From the NCBI RefSeq assembly GCF_023276375.1, contig NZ_JALLPK010000001.1, forward strand, positions 1,488,001 to 1,552,000: 64,000 nucleotides of DNA. Reading direction: 5' to 3'. Of the stretch, positions 36,307-47,100 are shown in pieces. The position numbers and the translations under genes are program-made. The stretch's first letter is position 1, and each line of letters starts with the position of its first letter. Under the pieces are notes generated by a model, which saw only the letters and a list, made by a program, of their open reading frames with translations, made no database searches and had not been told where the DNA came from. The DNA comes from Halocatena marina (lineage in GTDB: Archaea; Halobacteriota; Halobacteria; Halobacteriales; Haloarculaceae).

Positions 36307-37553
36307 TTAGATGTCTCCGTTGATAACCTCCGCAACCCGCTGTCGATCGAACATCCGCTCGGATTCGGGAATCTCGGGATACGGTCCCTTGACGTACGTT
36401 GGCCACTCACCGAACTGCTCCGGATAGAGTTGTTTTGTGCTCATCTCCAACTGGAAGAGGTTCAGGATCGGTCCCTGATATCGCGCCCTCAATGGATGGA
36501 CACGGTCGTTCTGAACCGCGGTGATCTCGGATGCAACCGGAGCTGCTCCGAGCGTCTCACGAATATCCTGCATGTTCGAATTGGGGTGGATACCACCGAG
36601 GAACAGTATCACGTCCGGATCAGCTTCGAGCGGGGCTTCGAAGTCGACTACAGCCCCAGCTCTATCGTGCAATCGAACGCGTCCTGTGGACCAAGCGGAC
36701 GCGTGTGTGCCGTCAGGACCCCCGGTATATTCAGCATGTACGCATCGACATCTCGTTCGAGATCAGCCGCAGTGATCATCACCACTGTCGGCCGTTCCCT
36801 GTCTGGCGGGAGGTAACTCTCGATCGAGTCGAGAATTCCTGCACGAATCTCTGCAAGTGCTTCGTATCGTGCTTCTTCTCGGAAGACTGCCGCGACCTTT
36901 TCGAACATTTCCCACAGTCCATAGTACTGATAGTCATCCACCCCTGCGGGTGGCTCTGCGTGCCGCTCGCTGTAGTTGTTCCCGAATCACAGGCCAACGT
37001 TTTCGCTGATCTCCTCGATATCGTCCATCCAGTTTTCGAGCGAGAACACGCTCGCTGGATCAGTGAGATGGACATCACTGTCTAACTCGTAGAGTTTCTC
37101 TTTGCTCGTCTCCCACGAGGGGTAGAGCCCTGTCCAGTCGAGCGAGACACCCTCAAGACGGGGCGTGAACTGATTCCAGAGCGCGTGATAGTAGTCGGGG
37201 GCGTGCATTGCGGTCACGTCGTTCCCACGACCCAGTGCGAAGGCCATCCCGGCCAAATGAGTCAGTCGGGTGAATATGCGCTCGGGAACAGCGTCAAACG
37301 TAACCGGACCCATCGGTGCCATCGTTACCGAATAGGAGTCGTCTGCTGCGGCTGTCTTCTCATTCGGGGCTGTATCGGTTGTTTGAGTGTCTGTAGTAGT
37401 CGATTCAGGTGCGGAGCTTGATTCATTACCACCAAGACAGCCCGCCAGAAGTCCACTTCCGACAACGACGCCACTGTACTTCAGGTAATCGCGCCGTGTT
37501 GATGTCTCGTATGCAACGCTGAGATGGAATAATTGGAACCGAGGTACCGACAC
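36307..37553 (-). pseudogene. Siderophore-type ABC substrate-binding protein, inactivated by a stop and a frameshift
   Basis: From GTG 37553 the reading begins with a Tat-like signal and lipobox (TRRDYLKYSGVVVGSGLLAGC), a Ser/Thr linker and a FecB/FepB-like domain (GPVTFDAVPERIFTRLTHLA). A TGA at 36987-36989 interrupts it, but the same frame goes on with FGNNYSERHAEPP and YQYYGLWEMFEKVAAVFREE to about 36670. There a one-base shift is needed to continue with HDRAGAVVDFEAPLEADPDV and the C-terminal end at 36307. Two independent lesions in one gene mark a decayed pseudogene. The family binds iron-siderophore or similar cargo outside the membrane. No FecCD permease or ATPase of this class is nearby. 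Confidence 0.82.
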
Positions 37554-37798
37554 AAGAGGGCTGTACCGAGTACAGCGGCGTCACCGACCGATTCAGGTAC
37601 AGGATGGACAATACCTGCTGTGAGGTGATCTTTCCGTGATTTTACACATCCGTCTCCCAGACTCATCCCTCGTTCTTATGACAGACGAAGGCCCTCTGTG
37701 GGTGCTTTTTCTGCATCGATATCAAGCAGCGTCTCACTGGTCCAACGAACAACGATACAGCAGAAGACCAGTGAGTACTAACCGAGCACGGTCGGCGT

Positions 37799-38704
37799 TC
37801 ACTCGCCAGCGTAGGTGGTAAAAATCTCCTCAACAGAAGCCTCTCGGAGTGAAAACGTCTCGATTGTTGTGCCAGCCTCCTCGATGGCCCGCAGAATCCT
37901 CCGTCGGTTATCCATTCGGAGGGTACTGACAACGAGTGTCTCGTTGTCTCTCTCGACATCAACGACACCATCGACGGACTCGACGGCTGTGGTCGCGTCG
38001 TCCGGAACGCCAGTCGTCTCGATGATGAGTTCGTCAGGAATGCCAGCCTCCGTCCGAAGGTCCGAGACCGCTCCTTCGGCAACTAACTGTCCTCCGTTGA
38101 GGATCCCAACTCGGTCACAGACAAGCGCGACCTGTCCGAGAACGTGACTGGAGAAGAAAACGGTCGTCCCCTGTTCATTCACGTTGTACACGATTTCTCT
38201 GACTTTCTTCGCGCCGTTCGGATCGAGACCAGTAAAGGGTTCGTCGAGAATCAATAGCTCGGGATCGCCGACCAGCGCCATCGCCAACGCAAGCCGCTGT
38301 TGCATCCCATGCGAGTACTTTTCCGTCCGCTGATCACCCGCTTCGGTGAGTCCAACTTGGGAGAGCAGTGTCTTCGGGTCGTCAGCAGCACCCTTCGCGT
38401 CGATCGCGTAGTCGAGGTGAGCCTCGCCAGTCAGTCGGTCGTACAGACTGAATCGGTCGGGAAGAATTCCGATTCGGTTGTGAAGCGCTCGCACGTCAGC
38501 CTGTGGATCGGAACCGAGCACCTTCACCTCACCGTGGGACGGTTTGATATAGTCCATCAACAGAGCGATTGTTGTGGATTTTCCCGCGCCATTCGGACCG
38601 AGGAAGCCGAAGATTTCCCCCGCTCGAACGGTGAGATCGAGACTATCAACGGCTGTTACGTCGCCATACACCTTCGTCAGAGCAGTCGTTTTGATAGCAG
38701 GCAT
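37799..38704 (-). CDS. ABC transporter ATP-binding subunit (ABC-2, CcmA/NatA type)
   Basis: 301 residues. Walker A (GPNGAGKSTTIAL, about 35-47), a Q-loop region, signature YSHGMQQRLALA (about 133-144), Walker B (LLILDEPFTGLD) and H-loop (VFFSSHVL) are all present. A C-terminal domain of about 85 residues (after residue 215, VSDLRTEAGIPDELIIETT) is typical of NatA/DrrA-like ATPases of multidrug or Na+ export. It starts two bases after the stop of the permease gene, with which it forms a two-gene operon. The substrate is unknown. Confidence 0.92.
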   Translation of the reverse strand: MPAIKTTALTKVYGDVTAVDSLDLTVRAGEIFGFLGPNGAGKSTTIALLMDYIKPSHGEVKVLGSDPQADVRALHNRIGILPDRFSLYDRLTGEAHLDYAIDAKGAADDPKTLLSQVGLTEAGDQRTEKYSHGMQQRLALAMALVGDPELLILDEPFTGLDPNGAKKVREIVYNVNEQGTTVFFSSHVLGQVALVCDRVGILNGGQLVAEGAVSDLRTEAGIPDELIIETTGVPDDATTAVESVDGVVDVERDNETLVVSTLRMDNRRRILRAIEEAGTTIETFSLREASVEEIFTTYAGE

Positions 38705-38706
38705 TG

Positions 38707-39603
38707 TTATGAGAGATCAGCCGTTCGAAATACGTGAAAGCCAAGCGCACTCGGGATGATGATCCAGAGTCCGAGAATCACGAGCCCAAATTCCTCTGTC
38801 AGGTAGAACGGAGCTGGGTCGGTAAAAACGAGGTCGTAGACGAGTGCATTCGTCGTAATACTCGCCTGAAACTGACCGAGAACGTTGAAATATCCGCTCG
38901 CGCCGTTGCCGACTCCGAGCACCCGATTTGTTATTAAATAAAACGCTGTGATCGGGCTGAGTCGTTCAAACAGAAAGAGCCACTCCGATGCAGGCGGAGT
39001 GAAAATGTTCAGCGTCTCTCCCGTTACGAGCGAATACATCCAGTTACGGATCCTATACCACGACAGCAAGAAGACGAGGAAATAGCCGAACGTCCCCGCC
39101 GCTGCCCGGGTCGGTCGTGAGACGGCCGCTGAAATGCCAGTGGCAATGCTCACGTTCACGAGCGTGTACAGCAACGAGAGACCGAGAAAGCTGGCGAAAC
39201 CGATCAGAGAGAAGAGACCAATACGGACGATCCCGGTGGCACCAGCAACGAGAAAGGCGGCGATCAATGGAACTCCAAGAGCTACGGACTGGCCGAGAAT
39301 CTTGCCAATAAGTATATCAGATCGGGTCTGTGGAAACCCAACAGCAAATTTGATGCTGCCCGATACTCGTTCACCAGCGATCGACCTGTATGCAATCAGA
39401 ATCGCTGTCAAGGGCACAATTACGCCGACCGGCCGCTGAAAAGCAGCGAGTACGACATTGGTTCCGAGTTGGTTCTGGACGAAAGGTGGTTCGTCTCCCA
39501 TGAGATAGATCGCTCCAGCCGTTATCAGAAGTCCCATGAGCCAAGCTCCCTTCGAGCGAACGAGATCACGAAACTCTTTTCGAGCGACGGGTCGCCAATT
39601 CAT
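38707..39603 (-). CDS. ABC-2 type permease (NatB/NosY-like)
   Basis: 298 residues from ATG 39603. The annotated longer frame from 39630 adds nine residues before the conserved WRPVARKEFRDLVRSKGAW start. Six predicted membrane helices, with the typical large extracytoplasmic loop (PPFVQNQLGTNVVLAAFQRP) after the first helix and a SVKFAVGFPQT-like motif (SIKFAVGFPQTRSDILIGK) that couples to the ATPase in NosY-like permeases. Cotranscribed with the ATPase downstream (gap two bases). Confidence 0.9.
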   Translation of the reverse strand: MNWRPVARKEFRDLVRSKGAWLMGLLITAGAIYLMGDEPPFVQNQLGTNVVLAAFQRPVGVIVPLTAILIAYRSIAGERVSGSIKFAVGFPQTRSDILIGKILGQSVALGVPLIAAFLVAGATGIVRIGLFSLIGFASFLGLSLLYTLVNVSIATGISAAVSRPTRAAAGTFGYFLVFLLSWYRIRNWMYSLVTGETLNIFTPPASEWLFLFERLSPITAFYLITNRVLGVGNGASGYFNVLGQFQASITTNALVYDLVFTDPAPFYLTEEFGLVILGLWIIIPSALGFHVFRTADLS

Positions 39604-39811
39604 GCGACGATTATCTAAAGAAAAGAACAAACCGATTTCGATCGATCCCGCTTTCAGATTCTTGAGTTATAGGTCGCTGTCTGTGCTCAGAACTGCCAAC
39701 TTTTGCCACTGTGTTCACTCAGGAGAGGGAATGAATAGGATTCTCTAATGGTATTGAAGCTCCATACAACAGACGTGACTCAGAATGAGACAGCTGATCA
39801 GTGAGTACTGT

Positions 39812-40060
39812 TTATCGCGTAGCAACGTAATAGAGTGGGACGACGCCAGGAACGATGAATGGATAGACAAGAGGGCCAACAATAGCCGACTCTGTTCTGG
39901 CTATGCCTGCGATACCGCCCATCGTGACAAGAAGGTATCCGACACACGAGGCAAGCAAGCCGTTGGTCATTCCAAAATACCAGAACGCTACGGCAAGAGC
40001 AGTTGTGCCAATCTGTCCCCACGCCCCAAAACGACACAACGTGGCTGGCTTTACGTCCAT
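39812..40060 (-). CDS. Small membrane protein, haloarchaeal
   Basis: 82 residues from ATG 40060 with two to three hydrophobic helices (about 12-30, 36-52 and 58-78): CRFGAWGQIGTTALAVAFWY, GLLASCVGYLLVTMGGIAGI and IVGPLVYPFIVPGVVP. The smooth hydrophobic pattern, clean start and stop and codon use suggest a real gene. I do not recognise the family. No clear operon partner. Confidence 0.6.
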   Translation of the reverse strand: MDVKPATLCRFGAWGQIGTTALAVAFWYFGMTNGLLASCVGYLLVTMGGIAGIARTESAIVGPLVYPFIVPGVVPLYYVATR

Positions 40061-40279
40061 ACTCGTACTCGTTATCTATGGCGGTTGATCAGCATGCTGA
40101 ATCATTCACCGTTTGGGTGTTCGGAGTGATCGGTCGATACTGTGATGAAGCATACGATGGTGCGTTCACCTGCTCCCACCGCTGTGATCGAACGAACGCA
40201 CCGTACTTCGCTTGATTGTTGTTGCCCGTCTTTGATCGACTTCGTCGTCCATAGAGAGCAGCCTCTCAGCGTGCGTTCA

Positions 40280-41425
40280 CTAACTCTCTGTAGGATAAAA
40301 GGAAGTAGCGCCATGATCGGTCTGCCACGCGTACGCGTACGTCCACGAGGTTGATACCCGTGACAGCGTCCGGCCGTCATCACTCTCACCGGTGGCTCCG
40401 TTCCACTGCGCATCATCCGCTTCGAACAACGCCGGATCGTTGGTAGGCTTGAATTCGAACCCCGGGTTTTCGAATGCGTTTAGTTCTTCATCAGTTGCGA
40501 AGACAACAATATCTGTACCACCAACACGTGTCATCACGATCCCATCGGCTGTCTCGATCCGTGGACGAGCAAAGCCAACCGCTTCGTCCTCAACTGTTAC
40601 ACCCAGCACGTTGGTTTTCGATGATATGTCCGATGGACCCCGCTTCTCCCAGTCACGAGGTCCTCCATGCAGCGCGAGGTAACCGAACGTATCTTCACGC
40701 TGGAACACAGCCATCGCATCACTCTTGTAGCCGATTCCGGTTTCGTTTTCTTCAGATATCCAACTCCGGAGTTCGACCATCCCTTGGAGAAGTCGTAAAA
40801 ATGGCCGGATGTTGACCGTCTCGGTCCCAGTCTCTGGATTTCGAGCAAGATTGGCCGCTCGAATGAGGCTAAACGCAGCGTCCATCACCTCACGGCCCGC
40901 TGGATGTTCAAGCAGTCCCGTCGTTGTCCCAGCGAACTGTTGGAACAGAGTCGGCTCCGTGTTTGGACGCTGGAGCACGACTCCACTGGGATGTGCTGCG
41001 TGAAACGCTTCCCATGTCGTCATCCGGGCTGGATGCAACTCTAAATTGGTCCCTGCAAGCTCTCCACGGATGCACTCGCCGCTCGATTGTTTCCATTCTG
41101 AGCCAGTCTCCTGATCTCTCATCACGAGATTGTTCTCGACAATTTTACCTCCAAATTCGAATGTCAGCGTCTGCCCATCAATTCGGCGGTCATATGCGAC
41201 TGCACTCCCACAAAGTGGACAGTAGGACACCAGAACAGGCGTTCTACTGATTATGTCGTTGACCATATGGTGAATATTGAGAATCCGTTCTGGGTACGCA
41301 CGCGCTCCACTTTTCGCGTCGATAACCAATAGATCATCCGCATGCTCTCCGAAGTACGTCCTCTCAAATGCTGGCTCGGCGATGCTTGGTATGAACTCTG
41401 TATCGAATCCTTCGATAACTTGCAT
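40280..41425 (-). CDS. DUF3179-family protein
   Basis: 381 residues. The DUF3179 core is clear: FIPSIAEPAFERTYFGE at the start, IDAKSGARAYPERIL, VLVSYCPLCGSAVAYDRRID (conserved CPLCG), TFEFGGKIVENNLVMRDQ, and MTTWEAFHAAHPSGVVLQRP with the conserved Trp. The family is widespread in haloarchaea and some bacteria. Its role is not known, and the conserved Cys pair suggests metal or redox chemistry. No signal peptide is visible, whereas many relatives have one. Confidence 0.88.
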   Translation of the reverse strand: MQVIEGFDTEFIPSIAEPAFERTYFGEHADDLLVIDAKSGARAYPERILNIHHMVNDIISRTPVLVSYCPLCGSAVAYDRRIDGQTLTFEFGGKIVENNLVMRDQETGSEWKQSSGECIRGELAGTNLELHPARMTTWEAFHAAHPSGVVLQRPNTEPTLFQQFAGTTTGLLEHPAGREVMDAAFSLIRAANLARNPETGTETVNIRPFLRLLQGMVELRSWISEENETGIGYKSDAMAVFQREDTFGYLALHGGPRDWEKRGPSDISSKTNVLGVTVEDEAVGFARPRIETADGIVMTRVGGTDIVVFATDEELNAFENPGFEFKPTNDPALFEADDAQWNGATGESDDGRTLSRVSTSWTYAYAWQTDHGATSFYPTES

Positions 41426-41764
41426 TGGTGTTACCCACTAACTCCTTAGTACCGGAACGACATAATACTAATATATAGTACAGTTCATCGCATTGACGAG
41501 GAGTAATTACCTCTACTTGAGGTAAGGTACTTTCACTGCTGATAGCCGTATTTAGATTTCTCGGCGTTATGTCGTTCACTCTCTATCAGCCCGTCACTGT
41601 CTGACCCGGTGACGTCTCTATGAGATCTGTCCGAATTCGTGTCTAACTAATAGTAAAAATAGTAGAAGATAGCTCGATATTCTGTCTTAGCTACTACGAT
41701 TCCCAATCGTATTCTGATGGCAGTAAGACTGAGAAAATAAACAACCGTCTATCGCGTCCAGATT
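41426..41764. other. Intergenic stretch before the DUF3179 gene
   Basis: No gene seen. AT-rich sequence at about 41455-41480 (minus strand TATA-like) could be the DUF3179 promoter. Confidence 0.4.
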
Positions 41765-42241
41765 CTACAGCAAGACAACCAATACGGTCTGTAGGATGAC
41801 CACTCCACTAGTAGCGATCAGTCCCATATGATGTATTGTGACAAGACCGCCGAGACCCTCTCGCACATCGTCTATATCACCGTCTGAAGATACCGATTTG
41901 ACCGCAGCGATACGAGCTCGGAGCTGCGAAATCACGTAACCCATGCTCAGAAAGAGCCAAACGGCAACTGTTAGCGCTGACTCTCCGAAGTTTTGCTGCC
42001 ACATTTGGTACAGAACTAGTACTGTACCGCTACTGACGACAGTAGCCATCGTCGGTGGGGCAATATTGATGATACGTTTTAATTCTGCGTGAATCAACCG
42101 CGCGTTTTCATCCGTGACACGTGGATTGTCGCTGTCAAACACGAGACCCCAGACAGGCTTTTCGACATACGATAACGTGGTGAAAAAGCCGGTTGCGAAT
42201 GAGAAAGAGATGGCGATTACTATTGATGTGAGATTAGCCAT
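41765..42241 (-). CDS. Small four-helix membrane protein, DUF1772-like
   Basis: 158 residues from ATG 42241 (a GTG two codons upstream is a weaker start). Four hydrophobic helices (about 3-22, 75-98, 105-120 and 138-158). A short FFTTLSYVEKPVWGLV segment after helix one recalls DUF1772 proteins, a family that includes anthrone oxygenase-like enzymes and many uncharacterised membrane proteins. It is divergent from the HxlR regulator 440 bases away, a layout common for a regulator and its target. Assignment is tentative. Confidence 0.55.
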   Translation of the reverse strand: MANLTSIVIAISFSFATGFFTTLSYVEKPVWGLVFDSDNPRVTDENARLIHAELKRIINIAPPTMATVVSSGTVLVLYQMWQQNFGESALTVAVWLFLSMGYVISQLRARIAAVKSVSSDGDIDDVREGLGGLVTIHHMGLIATSGVVILQTVLVVLL

Positions 42242-42683
42242 GAGCACCCTGTTTGTCAGCTTTCATTCCAATGACACTATTTGTCGAGCTAACTTCGGTA
42301 CGATGTGGCCGGTTATTCTGAATAGTGTGTGTCCAACCAACTATCACAGTCCCAACTGTCTTCCCGACAGTCCAAGAGTCACGTCTGATATTCGATCCGT
42401 CTTTGATCTGCATATCGGATTCCCGATTCCAACTTCAACGCCATAGCATATAATTATAATATATACTACATTTTATTAGGTTGGAAACGGTTGAGTAGAT
42501 GAAGTCTGAGTAAGTGAATACCCTGCTGTGTAGTTGTCGCTGAATTTCTCTATTACTGCTCTTCTTTAGCGTCTCATTGTGACATCATTTGATGAGTAAA
42601 ACAAGCTAACTATCCTACTACCCGTTCGTGATAACTCCCACATCAGCGAGTTGCTTATTTTCTTGGTGAATCTTTAGCTGGAC
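42242..42683. other. Divergent promoter region
   Basis: No gene recognised. AT-rich runs around 42445-42475 (both strands) and 42645-42665 are likely promoter sites for the DUF1772-like gene and the HxlR gene. Confidence 0.45.
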
Positions 42684-43076
42684 ATGAGTAACGGCAACCG
42701 TGAATATGTCTTCAAGCCAGCGCTCGGTGAAGGGGACTCTCGTGCCTCAGTTGCAATCGAGTTTCTAAGTCGGAAATGGACTCGAACCATCATCGAGATA
42801 CTGCTCGATCAAGAGAGTCTTCGATACAACGAGCTCAAAGACGAACTTGATGGAATTTCGGATAAGGCACTCTCAAACGCGCTGGAGGGGCTGGAAGACA
42901 TGTACTTAGTTCACCGCGAAGTGGTGAACGACCGACCGGTCAAGGTACAGTATTCGCTTACTGAAGTCGGCGACTCACTCGGAACAATAATCGACGATTT
43001 CTTGGAATGGAAATATGAATATATCCAGTACGTAGAACATATCGAGGAAGGAGCGAATAACAGCGAGCTTCAGTGA
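42684..43076 (+). CDS. HxlR-family winged-helix regulator
   Basis: 130 residues with the HxlR core: FLSRKWTRTIIEILLDQESL (helix one), RYNELKDELDGISDKALSNA (recognition region) and VKVQYSLTEVGDSLGTIIDD (wing and last helix). HxlR proteins respond to redox, aldehydes or other small molecules. There is no Cys near the N-terminus, so a thiol switch like that of some family members is not likely. A divergent membrane-protein gene upstream is the most likely target. Confidence 0.9.
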   Translation: MSNGNREYVFKPALGEGDSRASVAIEFLSRKWTRTIIEILLDQESLRYNELKDELDGISDKALSNALEGLEDMYLVHREVVNDRPVKVQYSLTEVGDSLGTIIDDFLEWKYEYIQYVEHIEEGANNSELQ

Positions 43077-43278
43077 GTGGCTCGACATCGAAAAATATTC
43101 TGCGAACGACAGCGTCACGATTGGGTTTATCCGCGATAGAAGACTCAAGAAACGGTTTTAGACGAGGTCCCGAACACTACTGTACATCGGCAGATTTGAT
43201 AGGAGTACACTGATCAAAGATCGAGTTACCCACATTCACCAAATCCCTGTGATTGGGGCGAGAACAATCACCAACACG

Positions 43279-44073
43279 TCATGTGCTTTTCCGTCCCAAG
43301 ATGAATTGCAGACGCTTGCGCACAATTCTCGTCCACTCTTCGCCCGTATTTATCGCCTCCACAACAGTCGATGGGAGTTCTCTCCAACCCCTGCCCCAGG
43401 GTATAACGTCGATGTCCGTCCCATCGCCCGTGTTGGCCGTACGTAGCCAGTCAGAAATCGTGTCAGGCGATCGGTGACGGACAACTGTTTTCTCATCGTT
43501 GTCGTACTCAATTAGTCCAACGTCATCTAACCTCGGTAAGTCGACATGATGGAGTGTCGCAAGCAGTGTGGATCCGTCCCCATCCTCATCCGTTGTCTGT
43601 GATCGTGAAGACGATCTCAATGCCGTTTCGAGTTCACCAAGAGGAAGAGGCAAGGTACGCTCTGCAATAATCGACATGATGTGTTGACGACGCGAATGTG
43701 CAAGAAGGACCGCAAGCGCATCCCACGGAATGGCGGGATCATCTACTCCCGAGAGCCAGACATCCATCCCCTCGACAGGAACGTGTTCGGTTATACTGAT
43801 GCCCACTGATTGTCGCTCGATCCACTCTGCTGCTTCCAACGCTGGTAAGCACCGGTGGGACAGATCAATGAGAATTCGCTGGTGGTCTACTTCAGTTACC
43901 GGTGCCAGCGATTCATCCGCCTCTCGTACAGCAAGTTGACTGGCAAGGGTACGCTGTGATATCGGACCGGATCGCTCCCGTAGTATGGCAATAATCTGGC
44001 GCTGTCGTGGGTCGGCGAATATCGCCGACTGGATCGGCATAGTCCCGGACGGTGATTGTCTCTCGCTCCTCAT
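43279..44073 (-). CDS. DUF7344 double winged-helix regulator
   Basis: 264 residues with two tandem DUF7344 winged helices. The first (about 20-100) has RQRQIIAILRERSGPISQRT and RILIDLSHRCLPALEAAEWI. The second (about 130-220) has HSRRQHIMSIIAERTLPLPL and HHVDLPRLDDVGLIEYDNDE. This family is haloarchaea-specific and thought to regulate transcription. It is adjacent to, but 65 bases from and not overlapping, the large Bat-like regulator on the same strand, so the two may belong to one signalling unit. Confidence 0.82.
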   Translation of the reverse strand: MRSERQSPSGTMPIQSAIFADPRQRQIIAILRERSGPISQRTLASQLAVREADESLAPVTEVDHQRILIDLSHRCLPALEAAEWIERQSVGISITEHVPVEGMDVWLSGVDDPAIPWDALAVLLAHSRRQHIMSIIAERTLPLPLGELETALRSSSRSQTTDEDGDGSTLLATLHHVDLPRLDDVGLIEYDNDEKTVVRHRSPDTISDWLRTANTGDGTDIDVIPWGRGWRELPSTVVEAINTGEEWTRIVRKRLQFILGRKST

Positions 44074-44138
44074 ACAGCATAATCTACCGCGCGAAACGTC
44101 ATAATCAGAATGGCGGATATATGAGGTAGTGACGATAA

Positions 44139-47100
44139 CTACTGTAAGGCGTTACCAAATGCCACATTCAGCAGTTTTTTCTGAGCTTTTCGAAGATGCT
44201 GATGAAAGGTCGAGGAGCTGATGTCGAGTGATGCGGCAACATCTTCTCCAGAACTCTCTCGGGGAGAATCGAAGAATCCTGAGTAACACGCCGCCTCAAG
44301 CGCCGTCCGTTGGCGGTCTGTGAGTGAGTCTTCGATCACAGTTCGGAATTCACCCGGAGACACTTGCTGGCGGGTTATGTATCGTTGGCCAGCAAATTCC
44401 ATGTCGGGGTGGATTTCTTCGACAGCCTCTGTAACCGCACGGACGTTTGCTGTCGCTGGCAGTTCGCCCACGACTCGCAACTCATCATTCGTAATCTCGG
44501 TGGATTTCGTCCGTCCGTCGAACCGCCAAAACAGCGCCGCTAACGTATCGTCGGTCATCCGCACCGCAATACGAACGTGGTCACCTTCCTCAATGAGAAC
44601 GCGTGCGCTCGTCACCGATGGAAACTCATCGACGAGTTCCATACACTGTTCGGCAGTGAGTCCGTCAATGGTATAATAGTGGAGATAGTCATCGTCGTCC
44701 AGATGGATTGCCCGATCGCTCGAAAGCTCGAGAGCTCCATCAACCTTCGAAACGAGGGGTTCAGCCAGCACTGTGGAGTAGTATTCGACCTCAATCATTC
44801 GATCTGCCAGCAGCGATTTTCCACGTTCGAGTGCAGTGATTGCGTGACCTACTATTTCCGCGAGTTGCCGAATAATCGCTTGTTCGATATCGCCGATCGT
44901 CGCCGAACGTTCCGTATAGAGGTTTAAGACGCCATACCGTCGACCTTTGTAGACGATCGGCACAGCAATCACTGAGTGAGTCTGGCAGTCACGATCTTCA
45001 CACCACTGTTCATAGGCAGGGTCCTCACAAATGTTCCGTGAGAGCTGCACAGACTGTGTATTCATTGCCTGAGCAATTGGACCCTGTCCAGTTGGATCGT
45101 TCTCATCGAGTGAGATCGTAATGTCTGTCAGATGTCCACTTGCTCCAGTTGCCGCGTGAGCGGTGAGCTCTCGGCCATCCCTGCTGGTGTGTCCGATCCA
45201 GGCGAAGTCGTAAACATTTGATGCAGCGAGACGCTCACAAACCCGTTGTTCCATCTCGGTTCGCGTGGACTGTCCTAGTACTATGTCACTGACATTCAGT
45301 GCGACACCTTGAAGATGGTTAAGCGCGGCCACCTCCTGACGTTGCTGTTCGAGTCGACGCTCTTGTTCCTTGCGCTCGGTGATATCCCGGACAACACCGA
45401 CCCGCTCGTGAAGAGCCTCACCCGGCAGAAGCGAAAACGTCGCCTCAGCGGTAGTCGTCTCACCGTCGGATCGTTGGAGGTCAGCCTCGACCTTCGGTTC
45501 ATCGCCCTCCCCTCTCCTCATCTCCGCTTCAACCTCCTCGGCGGTAGCGATGATCGTTTCGTCGACGATCAACGAGACATGCTCGCCACAGAGTTCCTCG
45601 CGGTCGTACCCCACCATGTTGGCGTACGCCTCGTTGACCATCGTAAAGTATCCCTCACCGTCGACAGCGTACACACCATCGTTAATTGTCTCGAAAATCG
45701 TCTCGTACAGTTCGAGCTGACGCTCACGTTCTTTGCGATCGGTGATATCGTTGACGACGATCTGTGCCGCTGGCTCACCCTCGTGCATGATCGGGGTACT
45801 GGTCAGAATTGCGTGCTTGAGTCTGCCGTTTGCATCAATAAGTTTCGTTTCTATTGGTGAATGAGCCACCCGTTCGTCAATAACGCGTTGGATCCGCTCG
45901 GTCGTCTCGAAACGGTCATCTGGATGGACGAACTCGATTGCCGACTCGCCGAGGAGGTCATCAGCCGCGTTGGCTGCGAGTCGATCGGTTGCTGCGTCGT
46001 TCACATACGCGATCGTCCCATCCGCAGTGTAGATGACGATCGACGCGGATGAGGTTTCGACGAGACGGTGGTAGCGATCGCGCTGCTCTCGTAGTTCCCG
46101 TTCGCGTTCGAGACGATCCGTAATATCTCGAACGACGCCAGTCGTCCCTTGGAATGCCTCATCGTCTGGACGGATCGTGAATCGATTTTCGACGGGAATT
46201 CGCTCACCATCGGGAGTGTAGTGGTAACTGTCTGTACTCGCAACGTCACGCTCTCCCTCACGTAGATCTTGGATCAGTTCCGCCGACTGCGATAGCCCTT
46301 CATTGTCGACCACTTGGGAGAAGGACGATCCGAGGAGTTCCTCGCGCGTATAGCCCGTCAACTCACAGTAGGCATCGTTGACCATCGTAAACCGGCGATC
46401 TGCGTCGGTCATATACACACCATCGCGAACGTTCTCGACAGCGATTCGATAGTCTTCGAGCTCGCGTTCGCGTTCTTTTCGCTCACTCATATCAACGAGT
46501 GTCCCGAGGATCGCTGGCTCGCCTTCGTACTCGATGAGATCACCGTGGATTTCAACGTCAACTGCTGTCCCATCTGCATGTTTTCCCCGTCCTTCGTACC
46601 GAATAACGTCGATTTCACCGTGTTCACGTTGGCGGACGTACTCAGCGACTCTGGCTCGTTCGTCCTCCGCCACGAAGTCCAATACTGATTCACCGAGTGC
46701 CTCGTCCGGAGTGTAGCCAAGAATATCGGTGAATGTCGGGTTGACGTACTTCACTATTCCGTCCTGAATGATGCAGACGCCTACGAGACTCTGCTCAACG
46801 AAGCGTTGATATCGAGACTTCGTTGCCTGCCCGGCTTCGAGTTCGCTCCGATCGCTTTTCGAAGCATCGAGGTCGTCTGTCGAGGTAGTTGATAGTCGCC
46901 ACCAGACTCGTCCACTGGAACTGACTTTCTTCGTCCTGAGCGCGCCCAGATCGACGAGTTTCTGCAGTCGCTTGTAGGCAGTCCGACGGGGGCAATCAAG
47001 AGAATCGGCAATCTCTGGCGAGGTCAGGGGCTCGTTCGGGTGATCGGTGTGTTCGAAGACAGAGAGCGTCTCTGCATAGACGTCCTCCGAAGCGTGCCGT

